This document shows positions 51,263-59,801 of a stretch of 64,000 nt of DNA, one piece after another (within the stretch, counting starts at the first letter, position 1; each line of letters starts with the position of its first letter). The translations under genes were made by a program, and so were the position numbers. Source of the DNA: Sphingomonas sp. PAMC 26621 (GTDB lineage: Bacteria > Pseudomonadota > Alphaproteobacteria > Sphingomonadales > Sphingomonadaceae); assembly GCF_000251145.1 (NCBI RefSeq), contig NZ_AIDW01000003.1:180552-244551 (forward strand), read 5' to 3'. The notes beneath the pieces were generated by a model. That model had not been told where the DNA came from. It saw nothing but the letters and a program-made list of their open reading frames with translations, and did no database searches.

Positions 51263-51796
51263 TCAGGACCGATCCAGCCGCTTCTCGAGCGCTTCCTTCA
51301 GCCCGGCGAGCGCGCCCGCGGGCTTGGCCTCTTCCTCGCTGATCACGCCTGCGGCCTTGAGCGCCGCCGCGGCATTGGGCCCGCGCGGGAACGGATCGAG
51401 CGACAGCGCCATCGTCTCCGCCGCCGCCTCGCCCAGATCGATCGCCGCGCCGTCGAACACCATCGTGTCGAGCGCGTCGGGATCGAGCTCGATTTCCTCG
51501 GAATCGGGTTCGTGGTCGACGAAGCGCAGCGCGATCGGCTCGTCGACCGTCACGGGCAGCGGATCGTCGGTGACCGAGCATGCCTGCACCACCGCCGCGC
51601 TGACTGTCCCGCGCGCGACCACGCCCGCCGCATCGCGGCGCACCGCGAACTTCGCCTCGAGCCGGTCGACCGAAATCAGGTCGAACCGCTTGGCGAGCGC
51701 TGCACGCTCGGCGTCATTCGCGGTGATCGCGATCGTCCGCTCGCCCTCACCGATCGTGTCGAGGCGTTCGGTGCGCGAAAATTCGGGGGCGGTCAT
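51263..51796 (-). CDS. DUF177 (YceD-family) protein
   Basis: A 177-residue protein of the DUF177/YceD family, associated with 23S rRNA accumulation in bacteria and plastids. Seen features are the VARGTVSAAVVQACSVTDDP segment with its conserved Cys, and the acidic LDPDALDTMVFDGAAIDLGE followed by LSLDPFPRG. The closing helix (LKEALEKRLDRS) is typical. Its ATG overlaps the bc1-chaperone stop (ATGA), a common alphaproteobacterial arrangement. Confidence 0.88.
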   Translation of the reverse strand: MTAPEFSRTERLDTIGEGERTIAITANDAERAALAKRFDLISVDRLEAKFAVRRDAAGVVARGTVSAAVVQACSVTDDPLPVTVDEPIALRFVDHEPDSEEIELDPDALDTMVFDGAAIDLGEAAAETMALSLDPFPRGPNAAAALKAAGVISEEEAKPAGALAGLKEALEKRLDRS

Positions 51797-52311
51797 GCGA
51801 TGTCTCCCGCAAGGATAGTGGTCGTTGGAAGGGCGGCGAGGCGCGCGTCGAACGCGAACAACGCGTCCTGCGCATGCGCGAGCGCGGAAGGCGCGGCCGC
51901 GCCCGATCGGTAGAGGTTCCGCTCGAGCGCAGGGCGCAGGTCGCGTGCCGCGAGGCCGTCGCGATACGCGCCGAGCCGCCCGCCGAGCATCCCCATCATC
52001 TTGCCGATATGCTTGCCCACGCCGATGTCGCCGACCCCCGATTCGCGGAGCTGACCGTCCATGTCGCTGACGAACCGCTCGGTCAGCCGCGCGCTCGCCC
52101 CGGCCGCGGCGGATGGGTCGCGCTCGAGCCGCAGCAGCACCAGTGACAGGATCGCCGCGATCATGTCGAAGCGCCCGTCGATCGTGTCGGGTACGCCCCC
52201 CGCCTCAAACCAGTGCGGCAGCCGCGCCTGCGCGACGACCGCGTGGTACAGCGACAGCGCGACATCGTCGTCGCGGCGCCCGAAAACCTTTGATAGCCAG
52301 CTCAAACGCAT
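51793..52311 (-). CDS. Ubiquinol-cytochrome c chaperone (Cbp3-like)
   Basis: A 172-residue protein of the Ubiq_cyt_C_chap family, related to the mitochondrial Cbp3/UQCC1 chaperone for cytochrome bc1 assembly. Family features are LYHAVVAQARLPHWFEAGGV, DTIDGRFDMIAAILSLVLLR, SDMDGQLRESGVGDIGVGKH and IGKMMGMLGGRLGAYRDGL. ATG 52311 was chosen because GAGAGGAT precedes it directly and the frame upstream looks non-coding. It is divergent from bamE and overlaps DUF177. Confidence 0.92.
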   Translation of the reverse strand: MRLSWLSKVFGRRDDDVALSLYHAVVAQARLPHWFEAGGVPDTIDGRFDMIAAILSLVLLRLERDPSAAAGASARLTERFVSDMDGQLRESGVGDIGVGKHIGKMMGMLGGRLGAYRDGLAARDLRPALERNLYRSGAAAPSALAHAQDALFAFDARLAALPTTTILAGDIA

Positions 52312-52438
52312 ATCCTCTCGCGGTTGCCCAAGGCCTGCCCTTGTTTGGCCGCGTTTCCCGGCATATTGAGGCATCGCGTCCGGGATGCAATGGAATGGCG
52401 CGCCCTGCCCTGGGTGCCGCGCCGGTGTGGAGAAGTCG

Positions 52439-52957
52439 ATGAGCCTCAAGTCCGTCCGCCAGCTGACGGCCGCCGTCCTCGCCGCCACCATCATCGTGGG
52501 GGGGAGCGCGTGCGTTCCGCTGAAATCGCACCAGGGCTATGTGATCGATCCCGACCTGGTCAATTCGGTCCAGACCGGCACCGACAACCGCCAGTCGGTC
52601 CTCGCGGTGCTCGGCAAGCCGAGCTTCACCAGCCAGTTCAACCAGGGCGACTGGTATTACATCAGCCGCGAGACGCGCAATTACGCGTACAACAACCCCA
52701 AGGTGCGCGAGCAGACCACCGTGCGGATCAGCTTCGACGATCGCGGTGTCGTGTCGGCGGTGCGCCGCACCGGCGCGGAGCAGGTCGCGAGCATCAGCCC
52801 GTCGAGCAAGATCACCCCGACGCTGGGCAAGAAGCGCAGCTTCTTCGACGAGCTGTTCGGCAACATCGGCACGGTCGGTGCGATCGGTGGCGGCGGCGGC
52901 GGCAGCAACACCGGCGGTGGCCCGAACGGCAGCGGTGGCGGTCGCGAGACCCCGTGA
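52439..52957 (+). CDS. bamE: Outer-membrane assembly lipoprotein BamE (SmpA/OmlA)
   Basis: BamE is a lipoprotein of the BAM complex, which inserts outer-membrane proteins. It has 172 residues with a lipoprotein signal: a hydrophobic stretch and the lipobox GGSAC (Cys 25). The SmpA/OmlA domain occupies about 33-120 (LVNSVQTGTDNRQSVLAVLG, KPSFTSQFNQGDWYYISRET, RISFDDRGVVSAVRRTG). A Gly/Ser-rich tail of about 25 residues closes the protein. GGAG precedes the ATG. It is divergent from the bc1 chaperone. Confidence 0.93.
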   Translation: MSLKSVRQLTAAVLAATIIVGGSACVPLKSHQGYVIDPDLVNSVQTGTDNRQSVLAVLGKPSFTSQFNQGDWYYISRETRNYAYNNPKVREQTTVRISFDDRGVVSAVRRTGAEQVASISPSSKITPTLGKKRSFFDELFGNIGTVGAIGGGGGGSNTGGGPNGSGGGRETP

Positions 52958-53111
52958 ACGACGCGCCCCGGCGGATCGTTACACTCTGATACAACCCTGA
53001 CGCTTTGCTGACATCGGCGTTCGCGCGGGGTTCAGTCGAATCGGGTCATAGTCCCTTTCATGGCCTGCCGCTTCGACACGGCGACAGGTTGGAAACCGGA
53101 GGAGATGATCC

Positions 53112-53618
53112 ATGCGTAAACTCGTCGTCACCGCCCTGCTCGCCGCCACGCTGATGCCCGTGGCCGCGCAGGCGCAATCGTACCAGGAACTGCGGCACGA
53201 CCGTCGCGACATCCGCGAGGAGCAGCGCGACCTGCGGCAGGCGTATCGCAGCGGCGACCCGCGCGACGTGCGGGAGCAGCGCCGTGACGTCCGCGACGCC
53301 CGGCAGGAATATCGCGAGGACCTGCGCGACCGCGACCGCAACTGGGGCCGCGACGACTGGCGCGGCTGGCGTGATCGCAACCCGAATACCTACGCCCGCG
53401 GCAGCTGGAACGCGCCGTTCGGCTACACGTCCTTCCGCCCCGGCCTGCGGATCGGCGCGCCTTATTACGGCTCGCGCTACATTATCGCCGATCCGTACCG
53501 CTATCATCTGCGGCGCCCGGGCTGGGGCCAGCAGTGGGTGCGGCATTATAACGACGTGATCCTCGTCGACACGCGGCGCGGCTATGTCGTCGACGTGATC
53601 CGGGGCTTCTACCGCTAA
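53112..53618 (+). CDS. RcnB-family periplasmic protein
   Basis: A 168-residue exported protein with a Sec signal (LVVTALLAATLMPVAAQA). A highly charged Arg/Asp-rich segment follows (about residues 27-80, RHDRRDIREEQRDLRQAYRS), then a Gly/Tyr/Arg-rich part ending in the RcnB-type strand pattern (VRHYNDVILVDTRRGYVVDV). E. coli RcnB modulates nickel and cobalt efflux; family members here are numerous and mostly unstudied. GGAGGAG lies 7 bases before the ATG. A hairpin without a T-run (CCCCGGA-GAACGA-TCCGGGG, 53649-53668) follows. Confidence 0.85.
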   Translation: MRKLVVTALLAATLMPVAAQAQSYQELRHDRRDIREEQRDLRQAYRSGDPRDVREQRRDVRDARQEYREDLRDRDRNWGRDDWRGWRDRNPNTYARGSWNAPFGYTSFRPGLRIGAPYYGSRYIIADPYRYHLRRPGWGQQWVRHYNDVILVDTRRGYVVDVIRGFYR

Positions 53619-53648
53619 AATCCTGTTCGTCGCAGCGGTGCTGGCTGT

Positions 53649-53668
53649 CCCCGGAGAACGATCCGGGG
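53649..53668. terminator. Hairpin after the rcnB-like gene (possible terminator)
   Basis: CCCCGGA-GAACGA-TCCGGGG is a perfect 7-bp stem with a 6-base loop, 31 bases after the stop at 53618. No T-run follows. It may protect the mRNA end or aid termination. Confidence 0.35.
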
Positions 53669-53785
53669 GCGGCCGGCCTGTTTCACGCGGCTCACCCCCG
53701 CAGCAATCCCCGGGTGGCGGCAGTGTCTTTCGTGCTTGTCTCGCGCTGGAGCTAAGTCGGGGGGCGCGGCGTGGGGGGTGGCTGG

Positions 53786-55159
53786 ATGGTCGCCGCGATC
53801 GATTCGATCGCGCATGAAGCGATCCTGTTTTCGATGGTCGGTTTCTGCATCGGCGGGCTGGACGATCTTGCGATCGACCTGACGTGGCTCGTCTCCCGGA
53901 TCGGGCGAAGACCACACGCACTGCCCCGCACCCTCGCGGCCTGCGATCCGCGGCCGCAGCGGCGCATGGCGGTCTTCATCGCGGCATGGGACGAGGCGAG
54001 CGTGATCGGCGCGATGCTCGCCACCGCGCTCGACCGCTTCGACCATGGCGATTACCGGCTCTACGTCGGCACCTATCCCAACGATCCCGCGACGATTGCG
54101 GCGGTCGCCGACGTGGCGGCGCGCGACGCGCGCGTCCGGCTGGTGATCGGCGCGCGCCCGGGGCCGACGACCAAGGCGGATTGCCTCAACACCGTGTGGC
54201 GCGCACTCGCCCGCGACGAGGCGCTGGACGGGCGCACTGCCGCGGCGATCATCCTGCACGATGCGGAAGATCTGGTGCACCCCGGCGAGCTGCGCGTGTT
54301 CGATACGCTGATCGGGCCGTACAGCGTCGTCCAGTTGCCGATCCGACCGCTGGTCGATCGCGGCGCGCGGCTCGTGTCGGGGCATTATGCGGACGAGTTT
54401 GCCGAAGCGCACGGCAAGCAGCTCGTCGTCCGCCAGTTGCTCGGGGCAGGGTTGCCGCTGGCGGGAGTCGGCTGCGCGATCGAGCGCGGGATGATCGAGC
54501 GGATCGCGGCGGCGCGCGGCGGATGTCCATTCGATGCGGCGTCGCTGACCGAGGACTATGAATTCGGGCTGCAGGTCGCCGGGCTGGGCGGACGCGGAAT
54601 CCTCGCGCGGGTCCGCGAATCGGAAACGGGGCCGCTGGTCGCGGTCCGCGCCTATTTCCCGTCGACCAGTGCCAGCGCTGTGCGCCAGAAGGCGCGCTGG
54701 ATGACCGGGATCGCGCTGTCGGGGTGGGATCGGCTTGGGTGGGGACCGGTGCGGGACTGGCGCGATCACTGGATGCGGATGCGCGACCGGCGCGCGCCGC
54801 TGGCGGTGCTGGTGGTGGCGGCGGCCTATTTCGGGCTGGCGGCATTCACCGCGTCGCGGCTGGGCCATCTGCTGCTGGCGACACCGGCTCCCAACCTCGC
54901 GACGAAGGGCAAATGGCTGCTCGGGGCGAATGCGGCGCTGCTTGCCTGGCGGCTGGCGATGCGCGCGCTGTTCACCGGACGGGCCTATGGCTGGCGGGAA
55001 GCCTGCTGGTCGCTGCCACGCGCGGTCGTCGCCAATTATATCGCGCTGTTCGCGGCCCGGCGCGCGCTGGTGGGATATGTCGGATCGTTGTGTGGGGTCG
55101 CGCTCCGGTGGGAAAAGACCGCGCACGTCTTTCCGGACCTGTCCGGCCCGCCAGCGTGA
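53786..55159 (+). CDS. NfrB-like membrane glycosyltransferase (GT2), without MshEN domain
   Basis: A 457-residue processive-type GT2 enzyme related to NfrB, the E. coli phage N4 adsorption factor now tied to exopolysaccharide secretion. Catalytic features are MAVFIAAWDEASVIGAMLAT, the metal-binding HDAEDLVHP, the TEDYEF motif and RQKARWMTG (QxxRW). Helices flank the domain at about 10-30 and 340-445. E. coli NfrB is about 745 residues with a carboxy-terminal c-di-GMP-binding domain that is missing here. The start at ATG 53786 has GGGGGTGG upstream; a GTG at 53771 is possible. It overlaps the nfrA-like gene by four bases (GTGA). Confidence 0.87.
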   Translation: MVAAIDSIAHEAILFSMVGFCIGGLDDLAIDLTWLVSRIGRRPHALPRTLAACDPRPQRRMAVFIAAWDEASVIGAMLATALDRFDHGDYRLYVGTYPNDPATIAAVADVAARDARVRLVIGARPGPTTKADCLNTVWRALARDEALDGRTAAAIILHDAEDLVHPGELRVFDTLIGPYSVVQLPIRPLVDRGARLVSGHYADEFAEAHGKQLVVRQLLGAGLPLAGVGCAIERGMIERIAAARGGCPFDAASLTEDYEFGLQVAGLGGRGILARVRESETGPLVAVRAYFPSTSASAVRQKARWMTGIALSGWDRLGWGPVRDWRDHWMRMRDRRAPLAVLVVAAAYFGLAAFTASRLGHLLLATPAPNLATKGKWLLGANAALLAWRLAMRALFTGRAYGWREACWSLPRAVVANYIALFAARRALVGYVGSLCGVALRWEKTAHVFPDLSGPPA

Positions 55160-56271
55160 GGCGAACGCCACGGGCCGACCGGGGCCGCCCGTTGCGATTC
55201 CTTGGCGCGGTCGCGACCGGCTGGATCGGCCTGCGCGTGGCGATGCTGCTGCCCGCACCGGAAGCGCCCGCGTCGATCGCGGCGCGTGCCCCCGCGTGGG
55301 TCGGTCGGGCGTCGCCGCCCTTCCGGGCGATGACGGCGCGGATCGATGCGCCGCGCGGCACTGACGCCGCGCAGGAGCTGCGCCGGGGCGGGGTGTTTGG
55401 TGACCATCCGAACGGCCGGGGTCAGTCCCACCCCCCTTTCAAGCGTCACCCTGATCGCGTTTCAGCGTCGACCGTGCCGCACCGGCAGGCCGGCCAGGAT
55501 GCGCGGTGGAGGCTGAAACGCGTTCAGCATGACGGCACTCAGGAGGGGCGGGCGGTCCGCGCCGGTTCGACCGACCACGCGGCGCGGCACGTTCAGGATG
55601 CCGAACGGACGGACCCACCCGAACGCGATCCGGCGCAACGCAAGCGGTGGTCGGTCAGCGCGTGGATGGTGGCGCGCGCCGGGATCGAGCAGGGAAGCGC
55701 GCCGGCGGGCGGGCAACTCGGCGGATCGCAGGCGGGAGTCCGGCTGGTGCGGACGATCGACCGGCATAAGCGGGTCGCGCTGGCGGGGCGCGTAACGACG
55801 CCGCTGGGGCCGGGGTTGCGCGAGGCGTCGGTCGGACTGGAATGGCAACCCACGCGGCTGCCGGTCAAGCTCGTCGCGGAGAATCGCTTTGCGCTTGGAC
55901 AAGGGCAGGGTGGTCCGGGGATCGCGGTGATCGGCGGGTTCGGCCCGCTTGCCGTTGGGCATGGGCTGCGCGTGGAGGCCTATGGCCAGGCGGGCGCGAT
56001 CCGCCGTGCCCGGGTCGAACCTTATGCCGACGGGGCGGTGCGCGTGACCCGCGGCGTCGGGCATGTCGGGCGGGCCGAGGTCGATTTCGGCGCGGGTGCC
56101 TGGGGCGGCGCGCAGCGGGGTGCCGCGCGGTTCGATCTCGGGCCGGGCCTCACGCTTGCGGTGCCGGTCCGGCGGGCCACCCTGCGGCTGATGGTCGACT
56201 GGCGCGAACGCGTTGCCGGGCGCGCGCGGCCCGGGGGCGGACCCGCGCTGACGCTCGGCACCGATTTCTGA
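55156..56271 (+). CDS. Short NfrA-like outer-membrane protein carrying an in-frame repeat element
   Basis: A 371-residue protein starting with GTG at 55156, coupled to the nfrB-like gene. The first 60 residues include a hydrophobic segment (LGAVATGWIGLRVAMLLPA). The last 200 form alternating strands (VSAWMVARAGIEQ, AGGQLGGSQAGVRLVRTIDR, VSVGLEWQPTRL with minor variants) and end in TLGTDF, an outer-membrane beta-barrel carboxy terminus. E. coli NfrA is about 990 residues with TPR repeats; only the barrel-like end corresponds. Residues about 97-127 (RHPDRVSASTVPHRQAG...) are translated from a family A paired-hairpin repeat at 55445-55535, which keeps the frame open. Confidence 0.72.
   Translation: MRRTPRADRGRPLRFLGAVATGWIGLRVAMLLPAPEAPASIAARAPAWVGRASPPFRAMTARIDAPRGTDAAQELRRGGVFGDHPNGRGQSHPPFKRHPDRVSASTVPHRQAGQDARWRLKRVQHDGTQEGRAVRAGSTDHAARHVQDAERTDPPERDPAQRKRWSVSAWMVARAGIEQGSAPAGGQLGGSQAGVRLVRTIDRHKRVALAGRVTTPLGPGLREASVGLEWQPTRLPVKLVAENRFALGQGQGGPGIAVIGGFGPLAVGHGLRVEAYGQAGAIRRARVEPYADGAVRVTRGVGHVGRAEVDFGAGAWGGAQRGAARFDLGPGLTLAVPVRRATLRLMVDWRERVAGRARPGGGPALTLGTDF
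55445..55535. repeat. Paired-hairpin repeat, family A, copy 4, inside a coding sequence
   Basis: Left part GTCACCCTGATCGCGTTTCAGCG with an imperfect hairpin, and right hairpin GCTGAA-ACGCG-TTCAGC (55512-55528) followed by GTGGAGG-type and TGACGG edges as in the other copies. The centre (CGACCGTGCC...GCGGTGGA) is in the orientation of copies 2 and 3. Unlike all other copies it lies within a gene and is read through in frame. Confidence 0.88.
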
Positions 56272-56309
56272 GTCGCGGCTTTGAGCGGAGCGCGCTATCG
56301 CGTCGGCAC

Positions 56310-57224
56310 ATGGACATTTATCTGCCCATCGCCAATCTCTCGGTCAACGCGCTGGTGATCATCCTGCTGGGTGGCGGCGTCGGCTTCCTGTCGGGGATGT
56401 TCGGCGTCGGCGGCGGGTTCCTCACCACGCCGTTGCTGATCGTCTACGGCATCCCGCCGACCGTCGCCGCCGCCTCCGCCGCGAGCCAGGTGACGGGGGC
56501 AAGCGTCTCGGGCGTGTTCGCGCACGTCCGGCGCAAGGGCGTCGACTTCAAGATGGGTGGGGTGCTCGTCGCGGGCGGGATGATCGGCTCGGTCGTGGGC
56601 GGGTTCCTGTTCCGCTTGCTCCAGTCGACCGGGCAGATCGATACCGTGATCGCGATCGTCTATGTCCTGCTGCTCGGCTCGATCGGGAGCATGATGGCGA
56701 CCGAGGCGATCGGCGCGATCCGTGCGGTCCGGTCCGGCGCGCCGCCGCGACCGCGCAAGCGGCGGCACCACCCGCTCGTCGCGGCGCTACCGCTGCGCAC
56801 GCGCTTCTATCGCTCGGGGCTGTACATCTCGCCGCTCGCGCCGTTGCTGCTCGGCTTCGGGGTCGGGATCCTGACGATCCTGCTGGGGGTCGGTGGCGGG
56901 TTCATCCTCGTGCCCGCGATGCTCTATCTGCTTGGCATGACGACTCAGGTCGTGGTCGGCACCTCGCTGTTCCAGACGCTGTTCGTCACCGCGACCGCGA
57001 CGATGGTGCACGCGACGACGACCAAGGCGGTCGATATCGTGCTGGCGGTGCTGCTGCTGGTCGGGTCGGTCGCGGGGGCGCAGGTCGGCGCGCGCTTTGC
57101 CAGCAAGGTGAAGCCCGAATATCTGCGCCTCGCGCTCGCGGTGATCGTGCTGCTCGTCGCGGGGCGGATCGCGCTCGGGCTCGGCTGGCGGCCGGACGAG
57201 ATCTATTCGGTCGAACTGTCGTGA
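56310..57224 (+). CDS. TauE/SafE-family sulfite/anion exporter
   Basis: A 304-residue membrane permease of the TSUP (TauE/SafE) family, with about eight helices in two repeats. Each repeat carries the family glycine motif: GFLSGMFGVGGGFLTTPLL at the start and GILTILLGVGGGFILVPAML in the second half, followed by VVGTSLFQTLFVTATATMVH. A basic cytoplasmic loop (RPRKRRHH) lies between. Substrates are sulfite, sulfoacetate or related anions in characterised members. Its stop overlaps the start of the TIGR02186 gene (GTGA), a common pairing. Confidence 0.92.
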   Translation: MDIYLPIANLSVNALVIILLGGGVGFLSGMFGVGGGFLTTPLLIVYGIPPTVAAASAASQVTGASVSGVFAHVRRKGVDFKMGGVLVAGGMIGSVVGGFLFRLLQSTGQIDTVIAIVYVLLLGSIGSMMATEAIGAIRAVRSGAPPRPRKRRHHPLVAALPLRTRFYRSGLYISPLAPLLLGFGVGILTILLGVGGGFILVPAMLYLLGMTTQVVVGTSLFQTLFVTATATMVHATTTKAVDIVLAVLLLVGSVAGAQVGARFASKVKPEYLRLALAVIVLLVAGRIALGLGWRPDEIYSVELS

Positions 57225-57991
57225 AGCGGCTTGCGCTCGCCGCGGTCGCGGCTCCGCTGCTGATGGCGCAGACCGCGTCCAAGCCGGTGCTCGTCCCCGA
57301 CGTGTCGCAACGCGATATCGAGATCCAGTACAGCTTCACCGGCGCGAACCTGCTGCTGTTCGGCGCGATCCTCTATCCCGGCGGGCGGCTGCCCGATGAC
57401 GACAAGCCGACCGACATCGTCGTGGTGGTCAAGGGGCCGACGCAGTCGATCCTGGTGCGCGAGAAGGACAAGCTCGGCGGGCTGATCTGGGTCAACGCCG
57501 CGCGACTGCGCTATCGCTCGGCACCGAGCTATTATGCGATCGCGTCGTCCAAGCCGATCGAGCAGCTGATGAACACGCGGACCCGCGCGATCTACGAACT
57601 GGGGCTCGAAAGTTTGCAACTGTCGCCCGCCTCGAGCGCGCCGACGTCGGAACAGGATCGCTTCGCGCGCGGGCTGGTCGATCTCAAGACGCGGACCGGG
57701 CTGTATGTCGAGTCGCCGGGCGCGGTCGAGATCACCGACGGCGTGCTGTACCGTGCGCGCGTGACGATCCCCGCGCGCGTGCCGGTCGGGCGGTTCACCG
57801 CGGAGACCTTCCTGATTCGCGACGGCCGCGTGCTGGCGGCTGCGACGCGTGAGATCGAGATCCGCAAATCGGGGTTCGAACGCTTTGTCGCGCGCTCGGC
57901 GGAACATTGGTCGGTCGCATACGGGCTGGTCGCGGTCGCGCTGTCCGTGCTGTTCGGCTGGGCGGCAGGGTGGATCGCGCGGCGGTTCTGA
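57221..57991 (+). CDS. TIGR02186-family membrane-anchored protein
   Basis: A 256-residue protein with a Sec-type signal (LALAAVAAPLLMAQTAS), a periplasmic domain and one carboxy-terminal helix (VAYGLVAVALSVLFGWAAGW). Seen conserved-looking parts are DVSQRDIEIQYSFTGANLLL, FGAILYPGGRLPDDDKPTDI and VVVVKGPTQSILVREKDKLG. It matches the family TIGR02186, known mainly as a neighbour of TauE/SafE permeases in Alphaproteobacteria; function is unproven. Starts at GTG 57221 within the permease stop. Confidence 0.88.
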   Translation: MKRLALAAVAAPLLMAQTASKPVLVPDVSQRDIEIQYSFTGANLLLFGAILYPGGRLPDDDKPTDIVVVVKGPTQSILVREKDKLGGLIWVNAARLRYRSAPSYYAIASSKPIEQLMNTRTRAIYELGLESLQLSPASSAPTSEQDRFARGLVDLKTRTGLYVESPGAVEITDGVLYRARVTIPARVPVGRFTAETFLIRDGRVLAAATREIEIRKSGFERFVARSAEHWSVAYGLVAVALSVLFGWAAGWIARRF

Positions 57992-58089
57992 GGGCGCTTC
58001 GACGAAGGGCGGGAGGGACGCGCTGACACGCAATCTTTACCAGTCCCCGCCATGGTCCGGCGATCAGGAACGCCAGGATAATCACGCAC

Positions 58090-59736
58090 ATGACCCAAAT
58101 GCCTGCCCCCCAGGCCTTTGCCGATCCGGCACCGCTGACGATCGCGACCTGTATCGGCATGGTGTTCGACATCGCGGGATCGAGCGGGATGGTCGTGCTC
58201 GACGCGGCCGCGCTGGATGAAACCGGCGCGCATCCCGACCCGGTCGTCGCGAGCGCGGGGTCGGTCGGCAGCCAGATCAAGATGCGGGTCGGCTCGACCT
58301 GGCTGATCGCCAACATCCGCTCGCTCAAGCTGCTCGACGGGCATGCCGACCGGATCGCCGCGCAGGTCGATTTCCTCGGCGAGGGCGACGAGGAGAAACT
58401 CACCGGCAAGCTCTACAATTTCCGCCGCGGCGTCACGCGCTATCCGGTCCCGGGGTGCATGGTCTATCCGGTCTCCTCCCCCGACATGAAGCAGATCTAC
58501 GCCGCGGACGACCGCGCGCATATCGAGATCGGCACGGTCTATCCGACTCGCGACGTCCGCGCCGCGCTCTATGTCGATGCGCTGCTCGGCCGGCATTTCG
58601 CGCTGCTCGGCAGCACCGGCACCGGCAAGTCGACCAGCGCCGCACTGATCCTCCACCGGATCTGCGAGATGGCGCCGCAGGGCCATGTCGTCATGATCGA
58701 TCCGCACGGCGAATATGCCTCGGCCTTCCGCGACAATGGCGCGATCTACGACGTGTCGAACCTGCAGATGCCCTATTGGCTGATGAACTTCGAGGAACAT
58801 TGCGAGGTGTTCGTCACCAGCTCCGGCTCGGAGAAGCAGATCGACGCGGACATCCTCGCCAAATGCCTGTTGATGGCGCGCGCCAAGGGGCGGCTGGGGC
58901 AGGAGATCACCAAGCTGACGGTCGATGCGCCGGTGCCGTATCTGCTGAGCGACCTGACCAATCTGATCGGGCTCGAAATGGGCAAGATGGACCGCGCGGG
59001 CGACACCGCGCCGTATCTGCGGCTCAAGACCAAGATCGACGAGATCAAGGCCGATCCGCGCTACGGCTTCATGTTCTCAGGGATGCTGGTCGCGGACACG
59101 ATGGCGGGGTTCCTCCAGCGTGTGTTCCGCCTGCCCGGCGACGGCAAGCCGATCTCGATCATCGACGTGTCGGGGGTGCCGAGCGAGATCACGTCCGTCG
59201 TGGTCGCGGTGCTCAGCCGGATGGTGTTCGATTTCGCGATCTGGTCGCGCGGGGAGCCCAAGCGCCCGATCCTGCTCGTCTGCGAGGAAGCGCATCGCTA
59301 CATTCCGAACGGCGACAAGATCGATTCGAGCGTCGGGCGGATCCTCAGCCGGATCGCCAAGGAAGGCCGCAAATATGGCGTGTCGCTCGGGCTGATCACG
59401 CAGCGTCCGTCGGATCTGGCGGAAGGCGTGCTGTCGCAGTGCGGGACGATCATCGCGATGCGGCTCAACAACGATCGCGACCAGGCGTTCGTCCGCGCGG
59501 CGATGCCCGAGGGCGCGCGCGGGTTCCTCGATTCGATCCCCGCGCTGCGCAACCGCGAATGCATCGTCTGCGGCGAGGGCGTCGCGGTGCCGGTGCGCGT
59601 GTCGTTCGATTCGCTCGAGGATTCGCGGCGCCCGGCGTCGGACGATCCGGTCTTCTCGAAGCTGTGGCGCGAAACCGGCGGCGAGGACGAGATCATCGCG
59701 CGCACGCTCAAACGCTGGCGCGCGCAGGGGCGGTAA
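58090..59736 (+). CDS. HerA-like AAA+ ATPase/translocase
   Basis: A 548-residue P-loop ATPase of the HerA/FtsK superfamily. An amino-terminal beta-barrel-like HAS domain (about 10-150) is followed by Walker A (GSTGTGKSTSAALI, near 173), MIDPHGEYASAF, and Walker B (LLVCEEAHRYIP, near 393). The late segments IAKEGRKYGVSLGLITQRPS and QCGTIIAMRLNNDRDQAFVR carry the sensor and arginine-finger regions. HerA hexamers move on DNA, usually with the NurA nuclease; no NurA or other partner is adjacent. It is a single gene between the TIGR02186 gene and a repeat. Confidence 0.9.
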   Translation: MTQMPAPQAFADPAPLTIATCIGMVFDIAGSSGMVVLDAAALDETGAHPDPVVASAGSVGSQIKMRVGSTWLIANIRSLKLLDGHADRIAAQVDFLGEGDEEKLTGKLYNFRRGVTRYPVPGCMVYPVSSPDMKQIYAADDRAHIEIGTVYPTRDVRAALYVDALLGRHFALLGSTGTGKSTSAALILHRICEMAPQGHVVMIDPHGEYASAFRDNGAIYDVSNLQMPYWLMNFEEHCEVFVTSSGSEKQIDADILAKCLLMARAKGRLGQEITKLTVDAPVPYLLSDLTNLIGLEMGKMDRAGDTAPYLRLKTKIDEIKADPRYGFMFSGMLVADTMAGFLQRVFRLPGDGKPISIIDVSGVPSEITSVVVAVLSRMVFDFAIWSRGEPKRPILLVCEEAHRYIPNGDKIDSSVGRILSRIAKEGRKYGVSLGLITQRPSDLAEGVLSQCGTIIAMRLNNDRDQAFVRAAMPEGARGFLDSIPALRNRECIVCGEGVAVPVRVSFDSLEDSRRPASDDPVFSKLWRETGGEDEIIARTLKRWRAQGR

Positions 59737-59801
59737 GGGAGGGGTAATTCATAATCCTGCCGTCATTCCGGTGACGGCATGGCCTCTGCAAAACCATAGC
59801 T

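Noticed and set aside
58090..59736. HerA-based antiphage defence system
   Set aside because: There is no Sir2, DUF4297, NurA or other effector gene beside it, and the flanking genes are ordinary transport and cell-wall genes.
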